6,910 nt of DNA from an uncultured Actinomycetes bacterium (GTDB taxonomy: Bacteria; Actinomycetota; Actinomycetes; Nanopelagicales; Nanopelagicaceae): positions 1 to 6,910 of the forward strand of contig CALMBJ010000168.1 in NCBI GenBank assembly GCA_937860175.1, in the 5' to 3' direction. Made by a program: the position numbers and the translations under genes. The notes under the pieces are model-generated. The model was not told the origin of the DNA. It ran no database searches and saw only the letters and a program-made list of their open reading frames with translations. Shown one piece after another: positions 1 through 5,180 of this stretch (its first letter is position 1; the number at the start of each line of letters is the position of its first letter).

Positions 1-44
1 CACAGAGTAGATCGTCGGCAGCGTCAGATGTGTATAAGAGACAG
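1..44 (+). other. Untrimmed Nextera/P5 sequencing adapter (artefact)
   Basis: This is not genomic DNA. Bases 1-3 (CAC) fit the end of the Illumina P5 oligo. Bases 4-11 (AGAGTAGA) match the 8-base i5 index that I recall as S504. Bases 12-25 (TCGTCGGCAGCGTC) are the Nextera read-1 overhang, and bases 26-44 (AGATGTGTATAAGAGACAG) are the 19-base Tn5 mosaic end. True insert sequence therefore starts at 45. An open frame beginning at a GTG at position 30 lies partly in this adapter, so its first five residues are artificial. The adapter also means the contig end is a library fragment end, not a biological boundary. Confidence 0.98.
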
Positions 45-263
45 GTTCACGGTCGTTCCGTGAAAGAAGGAACTGAGAGCAGCGAGGTGTTAAATCACGC
101 ACTTCCTCTTGGGCACAAGTTTGCACTCACAGATCTTGCTGAGGGTGACGCAATCATTAAGTACGGCATCAAAGTCGGACTCGCATCAGCTGCCATCAAA
201 AAGGGCGATTACATTCACACACACAACATGAGGAGTTACCGATGGGAAGCAAGCCGCGCTTAA
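45..263 (+). CDS. suyA: (2R)-sulfolactate sulfo-lyase small (alpha) subunit, 5' truncated
   Basis: The last 72 residues of a UxaA-type SAF-domain protein are present; the 5' end is lost at the adapter junction, probably only about 15-20 residues. Visible SAF landmarks are PLGHKFALTD (about residues 21-30 of the fragment), an AIIKYG segment, and the GDYIHTHN turn followed by a short RW-containing tail. In the family this small subunit pairs with SuyB to eliminate sulfite from (R)-3-sulfolactate, giving pyruvate (EC 4.4.1.24), in the cytoplasm. The stop codon lies inside suyB (22-base overlap), which suggests translational coupling and a 1:1 complex. The fragment alone could equally be an altronate or D-galactarate dehydratase small subunit. 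The sulfolactate call rests on suyB and the downstream dehydrogenases and exporter. Confidence 0.88.
   Translation, partial: VHGRSVKEGTESSEVLNHALPLGHKFALTDLAEGDAIIKYGIKVGLASAAIKKGDYIHTHNMRSYRWEASRA
231..235 (+). promoter_or_regulatory. Ribosome binding site of suyB
   Basis: AGGAG lies 6 bases upstream of the ATG at 242, inside the coding sequence of suyA. It supports ATG 242 as the suyB start, although this creates a 22-base overlap with suyA. Confidence 0.75.
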
Positions 264-1408
264 CGGGATACCGCCGCGAAAACGGCACTATGGGTATCCG
301 CAATCACGTAATTATTTTGCCTCTTGATGATCTTTCAAATGCAGCTGCAGAAGCTGTTGCAAAGGTTATTCCCGGCACTTTGGCACTACCTCACGCATTT
401 GGTCGTTTGCAATTTGGTGAAGATCTACAACTCACTTTTGACACACTTATCGGAACTGGCGTTAACGCTAACGTTGCAGCGGTTGTTGTTATCGGTATCG
501 AACCAAAGTGGACACAACGTGTTGCAGATGGAATTGCAAAGACTGGAAAGCCAGTTGCAGCATTTTCAATCGAAGGTAAGGGCGACCTACAAGTAATTCA
601 GGAAGCAAGCCGCGTTGCAGCAATGTTCCTACAAGATGCCTCAGGCCTTGTTCGTACAGAGGCTGAAATGGGCGACATGATCATGTCAATCAAGTGCGGT
701 GAATCAGATACAACATCTGGTCTTGGCTCTTGCCCAACAACTTCACAAGCTGTTGACCGTTGGGTCGAAGCTGGTGGATCAGTTTTCTTTGGAGAAACTT
801 CAGAGCTAACAGGTGGAGAGCACTTGATCGCAGAGCGTTGCATTGATGCAGCAACTCGCGACTTGTTCCAGTTGACATACGACAACTACATCAAGGTTAT
901 TGAAGCAACCGGTGCAAACCTGCTTGGTTCACAGCCAACACAAGGAAACATCGCTGGTGGTTTAACAACGATTGAAGAAAAGGCGCTTGGAAATATCGCT
1001 AAGACTGGCTCCGTCCCAGTTGTCGGTGTACTAAAGCCTGCTGCAATGCCAGATCCAGCAAACCCTGGCCTGTACTTCATGGATTCATCATCTGCTGCAG
1101 CTGAGTGCGTAACTCTTATGGCTGCTGGTGGAGCTGTAATTCACTTGTTCCCAACAGGTCAAGGAAATGTTATTGGTAACCCAATCGTTCCTGTTCTGAA
1201 GTTAACTGCAAATGTTAAGACTGCTAAGTCAATGACTGAGCACATCGATCTTGATGTTTCAGGTTTGCTTCGTTACGAGTACGACCTAACTAAGGCTGGC
1301 GACATGATGATGGATGTCATTTATGACACCGTTAACGGTCGTCTATGTAAGGCTGAGGTTATGGGTCACCGCGAATTCACATTCACGAAGTTGTACATCT
1401 CTGCATAA
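242..1408 (+). CDS. suyB: (2R)-sulfolactate sulfo-lyase large (beta) subunit
   Basis: This 388-residue protein is the catalytic large subunit of the UxaA/GarD dehydratase superfamily. With SuyA it should cleave (R)-3-sulfolactate to pyruvate and sulfite. Landmarks are the N-terminal GYRRENGTMGIRNHV block (residues 9-23), GRLQFG (54-59), VVVIGIEP (81-88), KCGESD (151-156), the GETSELTGGE block (184-193), GGLTTIEEKALGN (239-251), FMDSSSAAAE (279-288), FPTGQGNVIGNP (303-314) and GHREF (375-379). The length and these blocks agree with SuyB as I recall it from Paracoccus; altronate dehydratase is longer as a single-chain enzyme and normally has KCGGSD where KCGESD stands here. The start is supported by an AGGAG at 231-235. 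The stop codon overlaps the slcC start by one base. The main alternative is a dehydratase of a sugar acid, which the neighbouring sulfonate genes make unlikely. Confidence 0.92.
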   Translation: MGSKPRLTGYRRENGTMGIRNHVIILPLDDLSNAAAEAVAKVIPGTLALPHAFGRLQFGEDLQLTFDTLIGTGVNANVAAVVVIGIEPKWTQRVADGIAKTGKPVAAFSIEGKGDLQVIQEASRVAAMFLQDASGLVRTEAEMGDMIMSIKCGESDTTSGLGSCPTTSQAVDRWVEAGGSVFFGETSELTGGEHLIAERCIDAATRDLFQLTYDNYIKVIEATGANLLGSQPTQGNIAGGLTTIEEKALGNIAKTGSVPVVGVLKPAAMPDPANPGLYFMDSSSAAAECVTLMAAGGAVIHLFPTGQGNVIGNPIVPVLKLTANVKTAKSMTEHIDLDVSGLLRYEYDLTKAGDMMMDVIYDTVNGRLCKAEVMGHREFTFTKLYISA

Positions 1409-2346
1409 TGATTCTGATTTCTGAAGATGTATGGGGAACTCCCTTCCAAGCACTGGAAGGGAGTTTTCCCATTACTCGTAATGATGATTTGTGGAGCAAC
1501 CCAGAAGAGCTTAAAGCGGCGCTTAAGGATGTAACCGCACTTGTTGTGCGTAATCGAACCAAGGTAACTGCAGATGTAATTGCAGCTGCACCTAAGTTAA
1601 AGGTAATTGCTCGCGCAGGTGTTGGCTTAGACAATATAGATTTGAAAGCAGCAGATGCTGCAGGAGTTGTTGTAGTAGCGGGTCTTGGTGCAAACGCGGT
1701 CAGCGTTGGTGAGTTAACACTTGGTTTAGCACTCGCATTACTTCGCAATGTTCCGGGACATGATCTTGCAACCCGCGATGGTGGCTGGGTTCGTACACCA
1801 GGCCGTGAGCTTTCAGGATTAACGTGGGGCTTACTTGGCTGTGGAGCAACAGGAGTTGCAACCGCTAAGTTGATTCAAGGATTTAACTGTGAAGTTATCG
1901 GCTTTGATCCATATGCAAAGAATCTCTCAGGAATTGAGTTAACTACATTTGAGGATGTTCTAAAGCGCAGCGATGTAGTCAGCATTCATATGCCTTCAAC
2001 ACCTGAAACAAATGGAACTATCAACGCGCAGACTCTTGCCCTAATGAAGCCTGATGCGATCATCGTCAATGTAGGTCGTGGAGAAGTCATAAATGAGGCT
2101 GATTTAATGGCGGCCCTGAAGGCTAAAACCATTGCTGGAGCAGCACTTGATGTGCGTGCTCAAGAGCCTCCTGTAGCCGGTGAGATGGAAAGTATTCCTA
2201 ACCTAATTCTTACCCCACACGTGGCAGGAATTACCAAGGAAAGCCAATTACGTATTAATCAGATTTTGACTGCAAATATTGAACTAGTTTTAAACTCAAA
2301 GCCCGCCACACATGCTGTGGGGGCGTTAAAGGAAAGCAGTAATTAA
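1408..2346 (+). CDS. slcC: D-isomer-specific 2-hydroxyacid dehydrogenase, probable (S)-sulfolactate dehydrogenase
   Basis: This 312-residue protein belongs to the phosphoglycerate/2-hydroxyacid dehydrogenase family. It has a split substrate domain around a central Rossmann domain. The nucleotide site is GCGATG (residues 144-149), and an acidic residue at D167 in GFDPY favours NAD over NADP. Catalytic residues are expected at R224 (NVGRG), E253 (AQEPP) and H271 (LTPH). In the sulfolactate pathway SlcC oxidises (S)-3-sulfolactate to 3-sulfopyruvate (EC 1.1.1.310). The family alone does not fix the substrate, so this call depends on the position between suyB and a ComC-type enzyme. ATG 1408 overlaps the suyB stop (TAATG) and has no clear Shine-Dalgarno sequence, so translation is likely coupled to suyB. 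A strong inverted repeat covers codons 9-21. The alternative is SerA-like D-3-phosphoglycerate dehydrogenase, but the C-terminal ACT region is absent. Confidence 0.82.
   Translation: MILISEDVWGTPFQALEGSFPITRNDDLWSNPEELKAALKDVTALVVRNRTKVTADVIAAAPKLKVIARAGVGLDNIDLKAADAAGVVVVAGLGANAVSVGELTLGLALALLRNVPGHDLATRDGGWVRTPGRELSGLTWGLLGCGATGVATAKLIQGFNCEVIGFDPYAKNLSGIELTTFEDVLKRSDVVSIHMPSTPETNGTINAQTLALMKPDAIIVNVGRGEVINEADLMAALKAKTIAGAALDVRAQEPPVAGEMESIPNLILTPHVAGITKESQLRINQILTANIELVLNSKPATHAVGALKESSN
1433..1469 (+). repeat. Strong RNA hairpin at the suyB/slcC boundary
   Basis: AACTCCCTTCCA (1437-1448) and TGGAAGGGAGTT (1454-1465) are perfect inverted repeats around a 5-base loop. In RNA the stem can extend by two G-U and two G-C pairs to 1433 and 1469, giving about 16 pairs. 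It lies 25 bases downstream of the slcC start and is followed by TTTTCCC, a run too short and too C-rich for a good intrinsic terminator. It may act as a partial terminator, a pause or translation brake, or a 3' barrier that stabilises the suyAB part of the transcript. The role is inference; the repeat itself is directly visible. Confidence 0.7.
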
Positions 2347-3333
2347 ATGCCTCAACTAACAGTTGGCTCAGCAATCACAAAAGCACAATCTTTGCTTGAA
2401 GCAGCTGGAGTTCCGGCAGAACAAGCAGCAACAACTGCTCGTTGCATTGTTGCAAGTGATCGTTGGGGGATCGGTAGCCACGGATTAATGCGTCTACCCT
2501 TCTATCTTTCACGTTTACAGGCAGGTGGAATTAAGCCAGATGCTCAGTTGAAGATTGTTACTGATCTACCAAGCCTTGTTGTATTTGATGGCGATGATGG
2601 TTTAGGTCATTGGCAACTACAACATGCTGCAGAGGTTGCAGCAGAACGTGCGATGGTAAATGGAGTTGCAGCAGTTGGTGTTGGTCGTTCCAATCACTGT
2701 GGCGCACTTGGAATTTATGTATGGCCCATGATCAATCGTGGCTTAGTTGGTATCGCATTTAGTACAGGCCCAGCAGTAATGCCACCTTGGGGTGGAAACA
2801 AAGCCTTACTATCTACATCACCAATTGCTGCAGGTATTCCAACAAACCCACCAACAGTTGTTGATCTAGCAACAAGCGCAGTTGCACGTGGAAAGATTCA
2901 AGCCAAAGCACAAGCAGGTGCAGAGCTAGAACCGGGTTGGGCATTTACTAAAGATGGTGCACCAACAACCGATGCTAAAGAAGCACTTGCTGGAATGCTC
3001 GCACCATTAGGTGGGGTCAAGGGTTATGCGGTCGCAGTACTTGTTGAGTCTTTGACCGGCATGTTGATTGGACCAACACTGGCTAAGAACATTCCAGATA
3101 TGTTCGCGCCGAGCCAAGATGCACTTCCGCAGCAAATTTCTCACTTTATTCTTGCTATTGATGCAGCTAAATTATCTGTAGATGGCGCTAATAATCGCAC
3201 CAATGAGTTTGTCTCAGAGGTTGGTGCAGCAGGTGGACGCCTTCCAGGTGCAAACCGCGTCAACCCTGAAAAACTGAACCTTGATGATGAGATAACCATT
3301 ACCGATCAGGTCTTTACCCAGCTTGGTTTCTAA
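2347..3333 (+). CDS. comC: LDH2/MDH2-family dehydrogenase, probable (R)-sulfolactate dehydrogenase
   Basis: This 328-residue protein is a member of the non-Rossmann malate/L-sulfolactate/ureidoglycolate dehydrogenase family. Visible landmarks are DRWGIGSHGLMRLP (residues 38-51, with conserved H45 and R49), GRSNHCGALGIY (113-124, with H117), the SPIAAGIP and VVDLATS segments, GWAFTKDGAPTTD and GGVKGY. In sulfolactate metabolism ComC interconverts sulfopyruvate and (R)-3-sulfolactate with NAD(P) (EC 1.1.1.338). With SlcC it can turn (S)-sulfolactate into the (R)-isomer that SuyAB accepts. The ATG directly follows the slcC stop codon. A purine-rich AAAGGAAA at 2328-2335 could serve as a distant ribosome site, but coupling is more likely. 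Family membership is secure; substrate is inferred from context, with malate or L-lactate as alternatives. Confidence 0.85.
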   Translation: MPQLTVGSAITKAQSLLEAAGVPAEQAATTARCIVASDRWGIGSHGLMRLPFYLSRLQAGGIKPDAQLKIVTDLPSLVVFDGDDGLGHWQLQHAAEVAAERAMVNGVAAVGVGRSNHCGALGIYVWPMINRGLVGIAFSTGPAVMPPWGGNKALLSTSPIAAGIPTNPPTVVDLATSAVARGKIQAKAQAGAELEPGWAFTKDGAPTTDAKEALAGMLAPLGGVKGYAVAVLVESLTGMLIGPTLAKNIPDMFAPSQDALPQQISHFILAIDAAKLSVDGANNRTNEFVSEVGAAGGRLPGANRVNPEKLNLDDEITITDQVFTQLGF

Positions 3334-4326
3334 ATGTTAAAGACCTATGCACCAGGCTTTGGCTTAATAGGCGTATTGGTTGCGATTGCCTTTCAAATCA
3401 ATCAGATGCAGTCGGCAATTAGTCCACTTGCCTTATGTGTGGCTTTTGGATTCTTAGTCGCAAACTTTGCGCAGTGGCCAACATTTGCAGCTCCTGCAAC
3501 CAAAGTTTCCAGTAAGACAATTATGCGTATAGGTGTTGCATTGTTAGGTGCACAGGTAAGTGTTGTATCCCTAAAGGAGATAGGACTCAAAGGTGTAATC
3601 ACAGTAATCATTGTGGTTACCTTCACCATCTTTGGAATTCTTGGTTTATCAAAGCTTTTCAAGATGTCTGGCGAGCTTGGACTTCTTATCGGTGTCGGTT
3701 TTGGTGTTTGTGGAGCAACCGCTGTTGCGGCGATCAAACCTCAAACACGTGCAACAGAAGAAGAGACCTCGTATGCAATTGGTTTAATCGCCCTTTGTGG
3801 AACGCTATCAATCTTTATGTTGCCTTTGATTGGCCATGCACTCAATCTCGACACTCGCGAATTCGGTGCATGGGCAGGTGCTGCGGTGCATGATGTTGGG
3901 CAGGTTGTAGCAACCGCATCTGTTTGGGGAGATGATGCTGATAAGTATGCGATCGTTGTAAAGCTTGCACGCGTGTGCCTGCTAGCCCCAATTGTTTTGA
4001 TTTTGTCTTTACGCCATCGACGTTGGTTATCGTCGCAAGGTAAGCAAGAGGTTGAATCTGCAAAGGTTCCACTTATTCCATTTTTTGTTCTGGGCTTCAT
4101 CGCAGTTGCAACGCTGAACAACCTTGTAGATATCAATGACGGCCTGCATGACAACATTGTTTTACTCAGTAAGTTGATGCTCGGCGCTGGTTTAGTTGCC
4201 CTGGGCTCAGGTGTCAGATGGAAGGCGATCCGAGCTATCGGCCCACGTCCAATGGCTATGGGAATGGTTGCCTGGGTAGTTGTAGCAGGGGTAGCCCTCG
4301 CCGCGGTCAAGATCACCGGTCTTTGA
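3334..4326 (+). CDS. suyZ: YeiH-family (PSE) membrane exporter, probable sulfite/sulfate exporter
   Basis: This 330-residue integral membrane protein has about 10-11 hydrophobic segments, roughly at residues 8-22, 30-45, 63-80, 88-108, 116-134, 147-170, 178-195, 208-226, 245-261, 275-294 and 307-326. Family landmarks are the GFGVCGATAVAAI segment (122-134) and AVHDVGQVVATAS (184-196), typical of the YeiH/UPF0324 putative sulfate exporter family. The Paracoccus sulfolactate locus has a member of this type, SuyZ. Its likely job is to remove the sulfite set free by SuyAB, or sulfate derived from it, across the cytoplasmic membrane. The ATG abuts the comC stop and no Shine-Dalgarno sequence is visible, so it is probably translationally coupled. 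The stop codon is embedded in the -35 box of the next promoter. No intrinsic terminator follows, so read-through into the next operon is possible. The transported anion is inferred. Confidence 0.85.
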   Translation: MLKTYAPGFGLIGVLVAIAFQINQMQSAISPLALCVAFGFLVANFAQWPTFAAPATKVSSKTIMRIGVALLGAQVSVVSLKEIGLKGVITVIIVVTFTIFGILGLSKLFKMSGELGLLIGVGFGVCGATAVAAIKPQTRATEEETSYAIGLIALCGTLSIFMLPLIGHALNLDTREFGAWAGAAVHDVGQVVATASVWGDDADKYAIVVKLARVCLLAPIVLILSLRHRRWLSSQGKQEVESAKVPLIPFFVLGFIAVATLNNLVDINDGLHDNIVLLSKLMLGAGLVALGSGVRWKAIRAIGPRPMAMGMVAWVVVAGVALAAVKITGL

Positions 4327-4351
4327 CAGATACCCCCGGGGGTATGGTAAC
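4323..4351 (+). promoter_or_regulatory. Promoter of the persulfide-response operon
   Basis: A perfect TTGACA (4323-4328) overlaps the suyZ stop codon. The -10 element is less certain: TATGGT (4343-4348) is the better match but gives a short 14-base spacer, while GGTAAC (4346-4351) gives the standard 17-base spacer with a weak match. Either way the spacer holds the palindromic operator, so repressor binding would block polymerase. Transcription would start near 4355-4360. Confidence 0.6.
4330..4345. promoter_or_regulatory. Perfect 16-base palindrome, probable CstR/CsoR operator
   Basis: ATACCCCCGGGGGTAT is identical to its own reverse complement. It has the ATACC...GGTAT ends and G/C core known for CsoR- and CstR-type operators. 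It sits immediately 3' of the -35 box and upstream of a CsoR-family gene, so autoregulation by that protein is the simplest reading. It is not followed by a T run, so a terminator role for suyZ is unlikely. Confidence 0.82.
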
Positions 4352-4352
4352 T

Positions 4353-4379
4353 TTTCCTTAGGTAAATCAACTAAGGAGA
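4353..4379 (+). promoter_or_regulatory. Leader hairpin that pairs the Shine-Dalgarno sequence
   Basis: Bases 4353-4361 (TTTCCTTAG) can pair with 4371-4379 (CTAAGGAGA) around a 9-base loop, with nine pairs including one G-U. The right arm contains the AAGGAG ribosome site (4373-4378), 7 bases before the ATG at 4386. The predicted transcription start lies at about 4355-4360, so the left arm may be whole only in transcripts that read through from suyZ. A regulatory role is inferred. Confidence 0.5.
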
Positions 4380-4385
4380 TTAATT

Positions 4386-4499
4386 ATGTGTTCACAAGTC
4401 ACATGCCATATCTGCAAGAAGGCCACTTGGTCAGGTTGCGGTGAGCATATTGAGCAGGCTTTAGCAGGAGTAGCTGAAGCAGATCGCTGCGCCTGTTAA
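4386..4499 (+). CDS. 37-residue cysteine-rich protein, WSGCGxH family
   Basis: This small gene is easily missed by ORF callers. It encodes 37 residues with six cysteines: C2, C7, C10, C18, C35 and C37. A CxxC pair (7-10) is followed by WSGCGEH (15-21), so C7, C10, C18 and H21 could form a zinc-ribbon-like or thiol site. The C-terminus ends CAC. There is no signal peptide or membrane segment, so it should be cytoplasmic. Support for its reality includes a strong AAGGAG 7 bases upstream, its position as first gene behind the promoter and operator, its stop just 2 bases before the cstR-like start, and a second copy at 6825 matching 17 of its first 28 residues. I recall similar short unnamed proteins in Actinobacteria but know no function. 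Handling of persulfides, metals or zinc is possible from context only. Confidence 0.85.
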   Translation: MCSQVTCHICKKATWSGCGEHIEQALAGVAEADRCAC

Positions 4500-4501
4500 T
4501 C

Positions 4502-4789
4502 ATGGCTACAAAAAAAGTTGTCCATGTTCTCTCTGATGAAGAGCAGATTGTGGCGATTGCCAAGCGAATTAAACGTGCTCAGGGTCAGCTAGGTGCTGTA
4601 GCACGCATGCTTGAAGAAGGCCGAAACTGCGATGAGATTGTGACGCAGATGTCTGCTGTATCCAAAGCGGTGAATACCGCTGCATTCACCTTGATTTCAG
4701 CAAGTCTGAAGGAGTGCATCGTTGAGGGCAAGAACAACTCTGATGCCGTCACCGCACAATTACAAAAACTGTTCTTATCTTTGGCATAG
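4502..4789 (+). CDS. cstR: CsoR-family repressor, CstR-like persulfide sensor
   Basis: This 95-residue all-helical regulator belongs to the CsoR/RcnR/FrmR/CstR (DUF156) family, whose members bind operator DNA as tetramers. The family core is visible: KRIKRAQGQLGAVARMLEEG (residues 21-40), then C43 and C72, spaced 29 apart as in CsoR and CstR. Copper-sensing CsoR has a histidine four residues before the second cysteine; here it is S68 (SLKEC). Loss of that ligand favours CstR, which senses persulfides through di- or polysulfide links between the two cysteines. It probably represses its own operon through the palindrome at 4330-4345. The start lies 2 bases after the microprotein stop and has no Shine-Dalgarno sequence, which suggests coupled translation. 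Downstream rhodanese and persulfide-reductase genes support the assignment. Copper or formaldehyde sensing is less likely. Confidence 0.85.
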   Translation: MATKKVVHVLSDEEQIVAIAKRIKRAQGQLGAVARMLEEGRNCDEIVTQMSAVSKAVNTAAFTLISASLKECIVEGKNNSDAVTAQLQKLFLSLA

Positions 4790-4792
4790 GAG
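4788..4792 (+). promoter_or_regulatory. Ribosome binding site that fixes the lipoprotein start
   Basis: AGGAG overlaps the cstR stop codon and lies 4 bases before ATG 4797. It selects this start over an in-frame upstream GTG at 4722, which would put 25 unlikely residues ahead of a good signal peptide and overlap cstR by 68 bases. Confidence 0.75.
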
Positions 4793-4796
4793 AAAA

Positions 4797-5180
4797 ATGA
4801 AAAAAGTAATCGCACTTATCGCAGTCGCCCTTTTGCTTGCTGGGTGTTCAACTAGTTCAAGCGCAAATAACCTGAACGTCACAGAGTTTTCAGCAAAAGC
4901 AGCTGAACCAGGTGTTGTAACTCTGGATGTACGCACACCAGGTGAGTTTGCAGAGGGTTACATTGAGGGTGCACGTCTGATTGATTTCCAGAGTGGAAAC
5001 TTTGAAAATGAGATCGCAACACTTGATAAAAGCGCTACTTATGCCGTTTACTGTCGTAGCGGAAACCGCTCAGGGCAAGCGGTAAAGGTGATGCAAGCTG
5101 CTGGATTTACTAATGTCTTCAACATGAATGGTGGAGTCATTGATTGGGCTAATGCTGGATTGCCTTTGGTAAGAAACTAA
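4797..5180 (+). CDS. Surface-anchored rhodanese-domain lipoprotein
   Basis: This 127-residue protein has a lipoprotein signal peptide: MKK, a hydrophobic stretch (residues 4-14), and the lipobox LAGC with C17 as the lipidation site. A short serine-rich linker follows. A single rhodanese domain spans about residues 26-124, with DVRTPGEF (44-51), the GYIEGA segment (54-59), the active loop YCRSGNRSG (85-93, catalytic C86) and the C-terminal NGGVIDWANAGLP (111-123). It should sit on the outer face of the cytoplasmic membrane and move sulfane sulfur between thiosulfate, persulfides or thiols and an acceptor such as sulfite or cyanide. The donor and acceptor cannot be read from sequence. Its stop overlaps the next start by one base (TAATG). 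Its place behind a CstR-like gene suggests induction by reactive sulfur. Confidence 0.88.
   Translation: MKKVIALIAVALLLAGCSTSSSANNLNVTEFSAKAAEPGVVTLDVRTPGEFAEGYIEGARLIDFQSGNFENEIATLDKSATYAVYCRSGNRSGQAVKVMQAAGFTNVFNMNGGVIDWANAGLPLVRN

Noticed and set aside
30..44. Start of an apparent 77-residue ORF at GTG 30 giving a complete small protein
   Set aside because: The first five codons lie in the Nextera mosaic end. Only bases 45-263 are genomic, so the gene is partial.
242..1408. Annotation as altronate dehydratase (UxaA large part)
   Set aside because: The split small/large subunit layout, KCGESD variant, family blocks and neighbouring dehydrogenases and sulfate-exporter-type gene fit sulfolactate sulfo-lyase better.
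1383..1748. 121-residue minus-strand ORF opposite slcC
   Set aside because: Low-complexity A/T/S/P-rich shadow of the slcC reading frame, with no motif or ribosome site.
2303..2323. Weaker inverted repeat CCGCCACA / TGTGGGGG near the end of slcC
   Set aside because: Short stem with a mismatch and no T run or conserved position; it could be chance in coding sequence.
4330..4345. G/C palindrome as an intrinsic terminator for suyZ
   Set aside because: There is no loop and no following T run, and the site sits between -35 and -10 boxes with CsoR-type operator ends. Operator is the better reading.
3741..4370. 209-residue minus-strand ORF opposite suyZ
   Set aside because: It is antisense to a clear membrane-protein gene, is rich in T, A, P and S as expected for a shadow frame, has no recognisable domain, and would cross the promoter and operator.
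4722..4796. In-frame upstream GTG that would extend the rhodanese protein by 25 residues
   Set aside because: The extension overlaps cstR by 68 bases, is not signal-like and would bury a textbook lipoprotein signal peptide; AGGAG at 4788-4792 supports ATG 4797.
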